A stretch of DNA of 64,000 nucleotides from Rotaria socialis (Eukaryota; Rotifera; Eurotatoria; Philodinida; Philodinidae), in contig CAJNYU010000755.1 of assembly GCA_905331475.1 (NCBI GenBank), forward strand, positions 80,700 to 144,699, written 5' to 3'. Positions 1 to 12,479 of the stretch are shown here, in pieces (the stretch's first letter is position 1; each line of letters opens with the position of its first letter). The notes under the pieces were generated by a model, which saw only the letters and a program-made list of their open reading frames with translations, was not told where the DNA came from and made no database searches. The position numbers and the translations under genes are program-made.

Positions 1-236
1 ACAAAACCTCTTCTAGCAAATGACCATGTACGTTTGATAGTTCTAAGACTAGTTTTATTGATTATACAAGTTTCCCATTGATCAACTGGAATTCCACGTA
101 CTACACTTTCACCTAAATATCTCGGTCGAATTTGTTCTTGTCGTGGATCATTACTTGAAAAAAGAAGAAATTCATTCAATGGACGAATATGCCATGTACC
201 ATTTGATGATCGAATAGCTGATGTACCATCTAAAAT

Positions 237-271
<35 letters not shown>

Positions 272-715
272 TAGATTTACAATATTATTTATATATATTT
301 TGAACATACCTATGGGATTATCTTTTTCAATCTCAACAACAAGACAGAATTCGTTACGAATATAAACTGATTTCTTCAAATTTTCATAATAAGAGTATTC
401 AACATCAATAAAACCATTATTATTTCTAATCATAATCAATTTATTTGCATCAAAATCATATAGATATTGAAATAAAGTTAATTGACTCGGTAATGTTGCA
501 TTGTCTACATGTCTTATTGTCACTGCTTCTAAAGTGAATTCTGCTTGTTTCGGAAATTGTGGGAATGGTTTATCACTAGTAGTCGGGGCTGATGGATTGA
601 CTGTACATATCAGCGGATCACCATTCCAGTCAGCTATTGAAATTGTTGTAGTATCTTGTGCATAATATCCGGAGATTAATAATGCAAGCAGATATAAAAC
701 TCGGTTTAACATCAT
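1..715 (-). CDS. Secreted LolA-like-domain protein, 3' end outside the window
   Basis: Two exons are visible: 310-715 and 1-229, with a phase-1 intron (230-309) carrying a (GA)n tract. The start is an ATG-ATG pair at 715. The first 19 or so residues are a hydrophobic signal peptide ending near YYAQ, so the product should enter the secretory pathway. Exon 2 reads on in frame through RYLGESVVRGIPVDQWETC. This 'YLGE-VRGIPVD-WE-C' pattern is what I remember from uncharacterised secreted metazoan proteins with a LolA-like lipid-binding fold. The frame is still open at base 1, so the C-terminus is missing here. Family assignment rests on that motif only; the signal peptide and splice junction are seen directly. 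Confidence 0.7.
241..267. repeat. (GA)n microsatellite
   Basis: About 13 GA dinucleotides, lying inside the intron of the LolA-like gene next to its 3' splice site. On the sense strand this reads as a CT-rich polypyrimidine tract and may strengthen the acceptor. Confidence 0.9.
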
Positions 716-1590
716 TTCTATTTCAAAATGAATAAATGAAAATGATATGAATCTATCCCCTTGTAGAGAAGTAAAATAAGAAAAATGATAAGATAAAATA
801 TTCTAAATGTAACAAAAAAAAGAAAGAAAATAGAGATGCTATATTGTTAACACTTGGCTTTTGTTGTCCGAAGATAAGAGAAGTAAATCTTAAAAAACGA
901 GGTGTTTGCAGTAGCAAACAAATATTGCATGAATCTCTTATAATTTCATTTGCTTCTCTCTAGTCGAATACTTCCTTTTTTCTTTCGTGCCAAATCATGA
1001 TATGATATTTTTGATAAATACAATATCATACAGTGTATGCTGATGTTTCCATTGTCAAGTTGAATGTAGAATGCTGAACAAATTGAATCAGCGAAGAACA
1101 GTCTCTACGTCTCATGAACTATTTCATAGCAAAAAAACAATGAATCATTTTTAAAAAGTTTTATGATACGTTTAAATGCTTTAGTTTTATAGATTATATA
1201 ATAGTATACTATCTTTTTCTCTTGATGAATCATATATGAGACTTCTAACAAAAGATTTATCTAATAAAAGTACACTTTGCTATCCTCAAAATTTACTATT
1301 ATCAATTTCTTTTTTTGTTTCTTCATCTTATTCTGTTGACATTGTCTTAGCTAAATAATAAAATAAACACGTCCAACAGATACTAATACTATCAGATGTA
1401 AAAGACAAATTAGTAACTAAAACAAGCAATCTATAAATTATCTTCATGTAAATTGTTAAGCGTAACAAGAGACGGTCGCTTCTATTTATATACAAATATA
1501 TATACAAGTGCGAATGAATACATTAATCGACATTCACAACTGAATTGCACGAGTGTTGGTTAGAGAAATTGATATATATATATATATATA
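716..1590. other. Intergenic, upstream of the LolA-like gene
   Basis: AT-rich sequence with no supportable ORF on either strand. It presumably holds the promoter of the minus-strand LolA-like gene. It ends in a (TA)n run (1572-1590) into which the next element is inserted. Confidence 0.5.
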
Positions 1591-2428
1591 CAGTAAAACC
1601 TCCCTTGGATGGCACCACGGGGCTTTTTAAAATCGCCCATCCTACGGTGCCCGCGTTATAGAGTTATTTTTAATATATACTGATTACTAATGTTTTCACA
1701 AGCAACATAATAGACAGTACCGATACTTATATATACAATCGGTATTTATATCTTGAATAGTGTCCAATATTGTAGTATAATTTATTTGATTAGTTTTTTT
1801 ATTTAACTTTATTTTCTATCATCATATTTACAGTCAAGCTTTTCGAAAGAAATCTGTAATTGAACTTTGCCGGTTAGTTTTTTATTCGATGTAGGCATCA
1901 GTAAGTTTTGATTTCAGATTAGTGACGAATTGATGAAGTTCCGGTTGGCGAGTAGATGGAGCTTTCGAACCATTTCAAGTGCATCAACGAGCGAAGGAGG
2001 TTGGGTGTGGGGTGTGGATGTAGGGCGTGATTTCATAAAAGAAGTACACCCGCACCCTCGATACCTTGTATCTCTCACATAGCTTACGCGTTATGATAGC
2101 CCAGGTCCATCACCGTAGTCGTTGGCCAATTCAATCTTCTTATCAATAGGAAGATAATGGCACGACGTCATTTTTTACATGATATCAATATGTGATGTAA
2201 GAAAAGCAATAGTATTTATACTCTTATTATAACATTCACTATATCTGCCCATGTGAGAGAGGTAAATGTGCACTATGGACTGAAAAAACAATGCCCATTA
2301 TTCGAGGTTAGAGGTGCACTTGTTAGAGAGACTCATACTCAGCAAAAATTGATCGGTCGTTCCGCCCAGTGTCCATACAAGTGAGGTGCCCCGTGTTATA
2401 GGGGTGCCCATGTAAAGAGGTTTTACTA
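1591..2428. mobile_element. Non-autonomous pogo/Tigger-like (Tc1/mariner) element
   Basis: The left end starts CAGTAAAACCTC and the right end, read inward on the minus strand, starts TAGTAAAACCTC. Both continue into related ATGG-CACC sequence, giving imperfect terminal inverted repeats. Flanks on both sides are (TA)n, consistent with insertion at TA. CAGTAAAACCTC-type ends are known from Tigger/pogo elements. The interior has no transposase-sized ORF, so it would be mobilised in trans. Its middle (2002-2060) holds a GGGTGTGG...CACCC hairpin of the kind found elsewhere in the window, and 2060-2105 resembles 20210-20275. Superfamily assignment is inferred from the termini only. Confidence 0.7.
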
Positions 2429-2893
2429 TATATACACTAATAAATTTTGTAGCTATTGACAGCAACTTAGATCTATCTCTACACGTAAACATTTCGAATA
2501 TGAGATTTTAAATTATAAATTTTTTTCTGATGTTTTGTTTGCCCTTGAAGATAAAAATAGTTATTATTTTTTTCTCTAGATAGTAGCTATTCTTCTGCTT
2601 TTTTTTTCAAATAAAACCAAAAACACAATCGAGTTTTCTAAAATAGATGCATAACTTATTTCCAGAGAAAAGGATTACGATAGTATAAAAACACAAATCA
2701 AACAAAGAGAAAAAAATAGATAGTATTCGGAATAGATACAAGATAAATTGTCGTATGAATTACACGAATAATAAAGGGGTAGCAGTAAGAAATGGTTTAC
2801 GGAAAAGAACGAAGAACTCTTTGAAATTATGCGTTGGAAAAATTGCTTTTTGTTTTTCTAGATGGAATTTGTTTTGATGGAAATGTATGTCTA

Positions 2894-4323
2894 TTATTGC
2901 CATAAACGGTTTTGCTTAATGTTCGATTCATAGCACAAATCGTTTCTACTGGCAGCTGATGTTGTTGTTGCTGTTGTCGTCGTGTAGAGAATGGGTTCTT
3001 GTTTAATAATATTTCGGCATTGTGGCTGTGGTTGCAATTGTTGTTGTTGGCCAGTAAGTACAATGGTATTCGGACTATTCGTTAGCATAATTGTTTGACC
3101 TCGACCAATACTTGTTGGTTGACAATCTCGATTTATTAAACTAAGATTTTGAGAGAAAAAACTTTTTTGCCTGAGGTAATCATATGCATAGATATTTATA
3201 TATATTTACTTCATAGGTATTGCCGATGATGAATTATCAGCAGTTGTAACAACGGCAGCATTCGTTAAAGATGCCAAAAAATTTGACGTCAATTGTGAAG
3301 CAAGTGCACTGAGATCAATCGACGAAACACTCATATCTGGACCAACTGAAACAAAATGAAAGATTTCAAGGTTTTTGCTTTAGATGGAAATCATCTAGTT
3401 TACCTGTCATTATACGGCCAATATGTGTTGTTGGTTGCTGAGCTACAAAATGATTCATCGGTGTATGTGGAGATTGTGTTACCTGAAAATCTTCTTTGTT
3501 TTCATTCTGTTCTGTATTCTTATGTAAATCGTCTTTTTTTTCCGCCTACTTACATGAGTTGTACTTGAGTGAAGGTTAGCATTATTGGTAATGTTATTTC
3601 CATATTGATTAGCATCAATAGATTTCGGAATAGGATAAATGGGAATGTGATTTATTATGGTTGTTGATAATTGTTGCTCATCAGACGGAGATGTTAAATA
3701 TTGAAAATCGGGTAGAACTGTTCTTGTAGTATTATTAGAATTATTATTATTATTATTATTACTAAGGAATGTCATATTGTGGCTATTGCTATTTGATGAT
3801 GAACAGTTGAGATTGCTAGTGACAAGAAACTAAATGAATGATAAGGAATGATTGTACTGAAGAATCCATAGGAATATGTTAAATACATACACTATTAACA
3901 CTTTCAGCAAATGTTGGTTCGTTACTTTCATCGTTATCTCCCATCATTTCAGTATCCTCACTGCTGCCACTTGCTGCTGGTTTCATAGCTGAATGTTTTT
4001 TATTTAAGATCTATTTTTGTCGATGAAATTCAGAACAATTGAAGAGGATAAAAAAGAACACTTACATCAACTATATCAGTATTAGTACATGATTCATGTG
4101 GTTCATTGTATTCTGCATATTTTAATAAAACTTTATCCATATCGGATGATGCATATTGAAATAGACGACCGTTATTATTAAATATCATTAATGCTATTTC
4201 ACAGCCACATAATACCGATAGTTCATAAGCTTTTTTCATTAAACCAAATTTTCTTTTTGTAAATGTCACTTGACGCGTACGATCATCATTAATCCGCGTT
4301 ATATTAATCTTTTTACGACCCAT
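2894..4323 (-). CDS. mef2: MEF2-type MADS-box transcription factor
   Basis: Six exons keep one frame: 4066-4323, 3891-4010, 3554-3829, 3404-3482, 3210-3345, 2894-3170, encoding 381 aa. Residues 1-57 are a MADS box ([25 protein letters not shown]) and about 58-90 the MEF2 domain ([20 protein letters not shown], then ILNKK across the first splice). MEF2 proteins dimerise, bind A/T-rich YTA(A/T)4TAR sites and drive muscle and neural differentiation. The tail is low-complexity (Asn, Gln, Thr runs) and contains IIKQEP, matching the psi-K-x-E sumoylation pattern found in vertebrate MEF2 activation domains. I chose the ATG at MGRKK because MEF2 proteins normally begin there. An in-frame ATG at 4404 would add 27 low-complexity residues. 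The length is a little short for the family. Confidence 0.93.
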
Positions 4324-5689
4324 GACTTTTTTTGCTGATGTACTTTTGTTGTTATTAGTAATCTTATATTTTATTGATGTATTATTTTCTTGTAACATAC
4401 TCAAAGCTATGAGTAAATTTATTTTCTGAGTATAAATTATCGTCGATTTTAATCGTAATTGTTAATATTTTGGAATATAGCCAAAATTATTGTACTTAAT
4501 AGAAAGAAAAACAATAGATGTATTGCTTAAGAAATAGCTGTGATGATCTCATAACCTTAAATAAATGAATACAAGGACAAAATCCTTGACATTTTCATTA
4601 TGGAAACATGTAGATGCTAAATCGCAATTCACCAAGGAATAACAACATATCCTTGCCTGTAAGGCTAACTCTTTAACAAATAGGCAAAAAAGAAAATATT
4701 TCTTTTCAATATTATATATTTAATCGTTTGATTTCTTTTTCAAATATTTAGTGAGATTTTATTAATTATTTCTCTATATAAATGTATTTGATAAGATATG
4801 CAAAATATCCGTATAACATATATGTTAGTAATAGCTCGTATATATTTCTTCTCTCTTCAAGCAATGTAGCATCATTCTTTTCTAATTTTGGTATTCAGTT
4901 TATCGGAATGATGCTTGATTTTCTTACTTACCAGAATAGAATCTTTTTGTGGAAACACGTAACCGTAAATAAACAGTGATAAAACACAAATCTATCCTTG
5001 CTCCCTTTGCGTTCGACGAACCAAAATCAGAAGGAAAATGGCTTATATATATATACATTTATACATATATTCTTTCTCTGTCTCTTTCTGATGTTATCCT
5101 CTATTTTTTTCTTCTGTCTTTCTCTCTCGCGCGCGATCTCTTCTACACGTATATAAAAGATAATACTCATAGCGATTTCCCGCGTACTGCTTGTATTATG
5201 GATAATTCGACAAGCAGAATCGTAGGCGTTATACATTGTGGTCTTATGTCTTGTCGTTTCATAAACGTCTTCTATAGACTTAAGAAAAAGAAGATAACGA
5301 TAATCAGACACATCTGCAATAGAAAGAAGAAAAGCAAGGTGCATTTGTACAATTGTAGGTCGTTATATATCAATAAATTCTATTTCTTATCTCACACGTA
5401 TTCCTTTTTTTTCAAATCAACTAGAAATATAGACGCATGCGTAAATTAATTATTTTGATATTTTGATAACATATGTGATAATACCAAGGCATAAATAGAT
5501 TAAACATACTTATCCATTTGATATTGAACTCGTTATCACTAATAAATTGTTATTGATGAGAAAAATATTCACTTTTGAATTAGATTTATTTACAATGAGG
5601 AAAAAATATAGAAGACCATAAATCTCAATATATATTCTAACTAAGAAAATAGTTACATGTATAAGTAGTTAAGATAAATGTTGCGTAAT
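4324..5689. other. Intergenic region upstream of mef2
   Basis: AT-rich, with (TA)n and (CT)n stretches near 5043-5150. Overlapping open frames at 4782-5449 (+) and 5027-5344 (-) run through these simple repeats and show no domain or splice support. Likely contains the mef2 promoter and the 3' UTR of the Headcase gene. Confidence 0.5.
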
Positions 5690-6774
5690 TTACAATCGTT
5701 TTTCAAATATTTCATCAAATGATTTAACAAAATGATGACTTTTCGATCCACAATGACCGCATTCAAATTCGGATGAATAATTACTAAAATTAATAAGACC
5801 ATCTTTTATAGAAACAATTGGTTGAAAACATTTAGAACATGATAATCTCGCTTGACAACATGGAAATGCTGCAAACAGATCTAACAAGCGAGAAAACAAA
5901 ATCAATTATAGATAAACAAAAGATTAATCAACATACCATAATAATAGAGTGTACCAAAAATAATTGGATCAAAATTGAACTTCGTCTTACATAGACGACA
6001 GAGCACATGTAATGAACGCATGGATAAGCATTCTAGACATATGCCATGCAAATATAATTGCCGATCATTATGATAAACAGCGATCGAAACTTTACCATTT
6101 TCGCTATGTTTAATAGGACTAGAAAACAAAACAAAATAAAAAAAGTGGAAGGCTAAAATAGTCTGTTATTTTTAATATAATGCGAGGTCGAAAATCCTCT
6201 GCAACTGTCTAATATTGGTCATGTCATCGTGACAGTGTCATTTGGTAAAAAATTACCTCAAGAATAGTGTCCCGTCAACAAGAGGGTATCGATCATAGAC
6301 AACCATCGATTGACCACAAACTGTACATGTTACGTCTGTGCAACCAACCATAGATAATTGAGATAAAACAAAACATCGTGTTTCATCATTTCCATAAGGA
6401 CCTTCATCTTCAAGTCGAATATGTATGGCATTTCGTTTATGTAATGGTAAACGATTAAGTATTGACCAATCTTGACGATGTTCAAAAATATTTCCAGCTG
6501 CTGCATGCTTCTCATCGAATTGTGGCAATGTACCCCCGCTATTACCACTATTCATAGAGGTTGATAGTGAACCAATATTATTATTTCCACTAGAACTTGC
6601 GGCTGTTTTTTTGCTATGTGCCAATGTTGTTCCACCATTATTATTATTTATATTGGTTAAACCCGAAGGAGAGCCAAATGAAGATGATAAACTTCCTGAA
6701 CTATGTGTTCGATATCGTGATGAACGACCACCACGAGGTACATTCAATGGTTGAGAACGATCGGTATCGGTCAT
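5690..6774 (-). CDS. heca: Headcase (HECA) homologue
   Basis: Three exons (6257-6774, 5937-6118, 5690-5880) join in phase to give 296 aa. The first ~95 residues are Ser/Asn/Gly-rich and disordered. The conserved part then begins: a Cys-x2-Cys knuckle (TCTVCGQ), the family signature YDRYPLVDGTLFL, a second knuckle set (CLECLS, CRLCKTKF), then LYYYDLFAAFPCCQ, CSKCF and CGHCG near the end. Headcase is known in flies and vertebrates as a cytoplasmic regulator of imaginal and stem-like cells that acts with Unkempt and opposes mTOR-dependent growth. Those functions are family knowledge, not visible here. The product is shorter than human HECA, mainly in the linkers. Headcase in Drosophila uses stop-codon readthrough; I see no long extension after this stop. 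Confidence 0.9.
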
Positions 6775-6887
6775 CTATAAATTTCAGAATAGAAAAAATT
6801 AACAACATGAAAAAAAAGCAGATGTTAATTCTGTTATTTTTTCTATTTCGAAAACAAAAACAAAAACAACAATAACAGCAATAACAA

Positions 6888-9800
6888 TTATTTGGTTTTT
6901 TGTAATTTTCGGTATTCTCCTTCTTGCATGGATATTTCGGCTTGAATATCTTTGACTTTGCGTTTTCGATGAGCATCTCTAGGAAGAGAGAGAGAGAGAG
7001 AAAAAGCAGATGGTTAGAGAAAACAATTTAAAATATAAATTTTCGAAAAACATACTTTTCCATTTGTTGTTTAAGTTCTTCACGTGAGATAAATTGATTA
7101 TCAAGCACAAGTGCACGAGAAACGGATTTAACTTCACGTTTATATTTTTGCCGAAGACGAAGACGTTCAGCATAATCTTTCGGTAAGCGGGTATTCTTTT
7201 TACCTTCGTATCTATTTCCGAAATATCAAAACAATAAACAAAAAAAGAAAAAAAAATGTTTTCAACATACACTGGTCCAAAACGAGGTTCAAACAATCGT
7301 AACATTTTTGCTTGCTCTTTGCCTTGTTCAAGATATTTACGATTTGAAAGACATTCTGTTTGAATTTTATCAATTAAAGTTAAAATCTCTCGGCATTGAG
7401 ACTAAATAAAATCTTAATTGAATTATAATTAAAACATAAGAAGTTTTCTACCGATATTTGACTGCATTTGGATGTATCAGCAATCGTCGTAAGAAAAGAT
7501 TTAAATGGTTGGGCGATTTCCACAATAGCCGAAAGTGATTCGTAAGTTTTAAGAAAATCACTTAGATGATTGAGACAAGTTCGAAGAATTAAAGCACTAA
7601 ATCAATTTAAAAGATTATAGAATGATGAAGTCTAGTTCCTTGAGACTCCTATTTCTTACCGATGCTGATCATTATCATCATCGAGTTCATTGGTGTCAAA
7701 AACGGTTGGTTCATTTGAATTTGATCTAAAAAATAATATAAAATATAAATATGTAGTTTTTCATTGAAGTGTTCTAATGATGATGAAAATGCTCCTATAA
7801 AATCAATATTGATTATCTAGGAAATGAACTGAACTCATAATTGTAATGAGATCGAAAGTTTATAAAGAAATTTTCATAATGTTTTGATCAAAATCGAAAT
7901 AATTAAGATCATTTTTCGGGTGACATTTATATGCATCTCAATAAAATAAAAGATGAAATGTGTTTAGCTATCAATTCGAAAGTTAAGGGTACCACCACAT
8001 GGCGTATGAGACAAGGTCAAGTAGTCGTAGATTTTTAGAAACTTACAAGTCACTATTCTTATTCAAAACGAGTAATTGATTATTGCTGATCTGTTTCGAT
8101 GAACTGGTTATAACATATTGAGATTTTTCAATTGGACATGCAAGTTGAATTAATTTTGTTAATAAAACAGTGACTTCTGGAACGTAGCGATGACTTTTTG
8201 ATACCCACTGAAGAAAAAATTTGTTATAGAAGTAAATTCTACTTATGAATCTTGTCTTACTTGTTTTACTAAGCCAATTAAAAATAATGCTTGTCGACAT
8301 GAATGAAGAGATTTTAGAGAACTCTTTAAAAAAACAAAAAACGAAGAAAATAAATTTTCCTAATTCTTTCGAATAGAATTCATACATGATTTATCGCTTG
8401 AACAAGTGATGTTATGGCTGGTGTTGTTATTGGATGACAAAAATCGGATGTTGGATAGAGATGAGCGATTAATTTAAAAAAAACAATCTAATAAATAATA
8501 GGAAATTTTCATTAGAGAGAAAAAGACAGAAGCCGTGACATAACGTACGAATGATGAATCTATTTCACAAAATTTACCATTTTCAATTTGTTCACTTAAA
8601 TTATCATGATATTGCCTTAAGCGACTTTGTATATTGCCTTTTGTTTGTTCATTATTAGCTAATTGTACTAGGTGAAGAAGATTTTTACCAATGTGATTCA
8701 ACAACGTTTGATTTGATGTAACTGATTCATAATAATCCAGCAGAACATCGAAATAGTTCTAGATGATGAATGACATTTATTTTAGCACATAAAGAAAAAA
8801 CACAAACTTACACTTAAAACTAATCTTGGTATAGGCGGTAATCGTTTATCGTTGATTCGTTTCCAGATAGTGCTCAATGCATTTTTATCTTCAGATAGAC
8901 GAGTTTGAAGTTTTTCAATATCTGATGGAACTAGAATGAAAAATACAATGTGTACAAATGTATAGATTTCTAGAAGGGCAAACGAAGATAACTAGCTGTT
9001 CGGCTTCATTTTATGGTTATGGGCAAGTTTGAGTGAAACTAAGAAAATTTTACTAGAATCTATTTCAACCTCTTAGATCTGTCTTAGTCGCTCAAGATTT
9101 GGAAAGTCTACTGTAGTGTTAAGCATATAAACTGGATTATTTTCAGAGTGAGAAAAATTCAAATAACATACTTTCTTCGAATTCTGCAATTAAATCGCCA
9201 TTTGTCTAAAATAAACGATGAAATTCAATATTTCAAAGTTTGATAGAGCATACTGTTTGATCAATTTCTTCTTCTTCTTCTTCTTCGCCTTCTCCATTAT
9301 CCATTGCCATCGAATCATTTTCATGTGGTACTACTTCATCTGACTCGATCGGTGGTACAGGTTCATTGTTCATAGCCTCATCATCATCAAATGTCACCCG
9401 TTTTTTCGATCCATCCATGATATAATAACTATTTGACAAATTTTATTTTTTTTAGAAATAAAAAAAATCTTTCCAACCTTTCATCTAATTCTTCAACAAA
9501 AATATGCTTTTGTGGTTTATTTTTTGCTAAAATTGATTTCAATGTTGGTTGTTCCATACGTTGTCTTTCTTCAACCTATTGTGATTCACCAATTAAATAG
9601 AAAATTTGATTATGTTATTTTATTTACTTGTAATGTTTTTAATTTTTCTGCTGTTTCTTTTTCTGTTTCTTCAATAGTTTTAACTGGTGCACCCTTGCGA
9701 GTAAAAAGACAACAAAAAAGTTAAGATCTCTTTTTTAAAATGAGTAATTTAATAACGAACGGTTGTTTTTGCTTCAAATCTTAATGAAGCCACAAGTTTA

Positions 9801-10647
9801 TCATAATCATCCGATGTTTCTCTTGTTTCTTTCGGTTTTTTATCTTTAATACCCATAATTGTACTTAATGCTTTCCATTGTTCATCAAGCGTTTGTGTCA
9901 TATCGAAGATTTTTTCATTTTCACGTTGACGTTCATATTTATCTAATTTTGTACTTTTAATCATACTTTCAATCCATTCTTGTTTTGATTGTGGTTTACG
10001 TTGTTCAATTGAAGCTTTAAAACCACCAAAAAAATGTTCAGAATTCAAACGACCTTTATGTAAATCATCATCATCATCATAATCATCAATAATCGGCTTT
10101 TGATTGAGTTCATCGGATTTCGAAAGTGATTGACCATAATGTGTTAAATCTTCTTCGTCATTTAAATTATAACGACTTTCTTTACCAGGACGCATTTTCT
10201 GTTCGAAAAAAAAAAGATATTAATTAATTAAAAATAGAATTTGACAAATTAGACTAACGGTTCGCTCTGCAATTAAACGTTGCATTAGTTTTTCATCATT
10301 TGTTAATGTTGGATCATTTTCACCAATACGATGATCAATAAATGTATTTCGTTTAAATACTGAATTTAACTCTTTTAATAGTGTACGTTTTCTCTATGAA
10401 ATAAAATTATATTAAAAACAACACAAAAAAATTGATTAAATACTTTTTCTATTCCTCGTGATCGAGATTTAAGTGGTTGACCACCTCTTTCATAGCTACG
10501 TTTTTTACCGAGTACATCATGTTTTAAACGATTAACATGAAGATCAAATGGATTGACTTTATTTACTGTATCGACACGAGTTTTTGAATTATGTTTATCA
10601 GTAGCAAATGTACGACGTTTTTTAGGTTTTGTTTTCGTCTTAACCAT
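6888..10647 (-). CDS. nop14: NOP14 nucleolar protein (SSU processome)
   Basis: Seventeen exons in consistent phase encode 797 aa: 10444-10647, 10259-10393, 9761-10198, 9628-9693, 9478-9575, 9254-9428, 9172-9205, 8812-8930, 8549-8758, 8386-8487, 8261-8323, 8047-8207, 7660-7725, 7452-7596, 7271-7401, 7056-7211, 6888-6978. The N-terminus is basic (KTKTKPKKRR) followed by NPFDLHVN and RTLLKEL. LNDEEDLTHYGQSL and a poly-Asp stretch follow in exon 3, and exon 6 has an acidic poly-Glu run. HLYPTSDFCHPITTPA lies in the middle, and a basic helical tail ends in RKRKVKDIQAE. NOP14 works in the small-subunit processome for 18S rRNA maturation. Human NOP14 is about 857 aa, so this copy appears complete. 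It lies head-to-tail with heca, with about 110 bp between them. Confidence 0.93.
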
Positions 10648-11709
10648 TGTTGTTTTGGTTTTGCTACAAATAATCAAAATACTAAAAAAAAATAGGAATA
10701 GTAGTTCAAATAAGATCGAGTTGTTGTGATGAAGTTAAATGAAGATAGATTATATTGATCAATTGTGGAATAGTCAGATTGCACCAATCAATAGATTCTT
10801 ACAAATGTGTCGCTAGTAATCACATAAAAACACAAACATACACATCCGATCCGATCCGATGTAGAATTTAATTCGGAACAAACCTGTCTCCCAAATGTTT
10901 CTTGCAAAACTCGAAAACATGCATTCAAAGATGCAGAATTTTACGGAGAATTGCTTGAAATAGTTCAAAATGCAACGAGAGCTTTATTTTGAAAACTGAA
11001 GTCAACAGTTTTTTTAGAACTTGAAATAGTTTCTCTTATAGTGATGTATTTAATTTATAAAATATCGCATAAAAACAATTCAAGTTGATTCTATCGTAGT
11101 TAAAAAGAATAAAAAATAATCTTTTATTTACATAGAATATTCTAGTATATTTATTTTTGAAAAATCCCGATTAATCGTCAAAAGTGAGTCGATTTTTGGG
11201 ACATGGGCTGTATCAACCTCAAATATCTTCGTATTTATGAAAAATCAACTACATCGTGTTTTACATTCTGATCCCACAGGGATTGCGCTAACAGCTTTTT
11301 CAAAAATATGTGTGATCTCCACAATAATTAACGTAGAATTCGACAATGTTCAATTTTATCTATGGAATGTTTAAAAAGCTAATTATTTCAGAATCTTTTC
11401 GAAGAAAAAAAAATTCGAAACAATACCTTCAGCCTTCACTTCGATTTTGTACCGTGGATTTTTTTGATATACTAAGGATGAAATCAGATGCCATTAATAG
11501 GATTCGTTATTCTCATTTTCATCTAACTACTCATCGTTATTGGTTGATTAATCACATTATAGACTGATTCTTCGATTCCTTGTCCTTTGTTCTCTTTGTT
11601 TAGTTCGATTCTATTCAATATATATATAAGACGAACACAACAAACAACTGACAGCAAAAATTTAAGTTGATATCATCGATTCTTAGTTATTAACTATTTA
11701 TCTTTCGCA
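10648..11709. other. Divergent intergenic region between nop14 and the 140-aa gene
   Basis: Presumed bidirectional regulatory region, about 1.06 kb. It contains a short GATCC tandem (ATCCGATCCGATCCGATG near 10845) and TATATATA at 11620-11627, about 85 bp before the downstream ATG. The open frame 11346-11567 has no splice or motif support. Confidence 0.4.
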
Positions 11710-12391
11710 ATGTTATCTCAATACAACTATGTGTTTGAAAATGTCGACTATCCAAATGTCGAGAAATTAAAGGTATATTTTACATTTTTTCTCTTTGACT
11801 TATTAGGACATTAATTCTAGTTTTTGAAAAACCTAATTAATTCATCTACTAATACATCTCATCTGATTGAATACTATTCAAAACGTGCAACTATTTTTTA
11901 CGAGATGAAAAACTGGGAAGGTACCTGTAAGAGTTTTTTAATATATCAGTATGCAGGTTTCTTCTTTAGATGTACTTACTAATATTCAGTTTGTCGAGCA
12001 ACATGGAAAGATTGATGACTCTTTGATGGCTCTTAAATGGTATAATAATTATATCTGTGTCTCCACTTTAACATAAATAGTTTCATTTTGATTATTCAGG
12101 AAATCAAAAATTCACGATCAAATGAGTAAAATTCGAGACGCCATGAAAGATTGCGTCAACAAACAAGGTAGTAAAATTTTGCTTCCTTCTTAACAAATCT
12201 GTGATCGAAAATATTTGTTGTAGTTTTAGACAATATAGATTTTATGACTTTGTTAAACTCAATTACATATGAGCATGTAGAAGAATTTATTAAAAGTAAG
12301 AATCATATATGCAAAGTGAAATTATTCTAGTTTCATTTTAGAGCGAAAACAAACAAAACAAGGCAGCAACAAAAGATTAAAAAAAGAATAG
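11710..12391 (+). CDS. Small helical protein of unknown function
   Basis: I do not recognise this protein. Six short exons (11710-11772, 11821-11920, 11970-12039, 12100-12167, 12224-12295, 12342-12391) join in frame with GT-AG introns of 46-60 bp. The sum is exactly 141 codons including the stop, which strongly supports a real gene. The 140-residue product looks all-helical. Around YYSKRATIFYEMKNWEDVLT and the following helix it has the spacing of one or two TPR-like helical pairs. The last 18 or so residues are strongly basic (KKRKQTKQ...KRLKKE), suggesting a nuclear or nucleic-acid-bound role. Both suggestions are inference. A poly(A) signal follows 83 bp after the stop. Confidence 0.75.
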
Positions 12392-12473
12392 TTTTATATC
12401 ATCAATTAGTTTTCAAATTGCCATCTATTTTTCTGTGGTTTTTTCTTCAATATCAATGTTGGTTTTATTTTTG

Positions 12474-12479
12474 AATAAA
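12474..12479 (+). other. Poly(A) signal AATAAA
   Basis: Canonical AATAAA hexamer 83 bp downstream of the stop of the 140-aa gene. Confidence 0.55.

Noticed and set aside
2827-3063. Alternative frame over the last mef2 exon
   Set aside because: The other frame joins in phase with exon 5 and carries IKQEP; this one is a shadow over CAA/ACA repeats.
4782-5449. Overlapping plus-strand frames and the minus-strand frame 5027-5344
   Set aside because: They run through (TA)n/(CT)n simple sequence, with Tyr/Ile/Ser/Leu-biased translation and no splice context.
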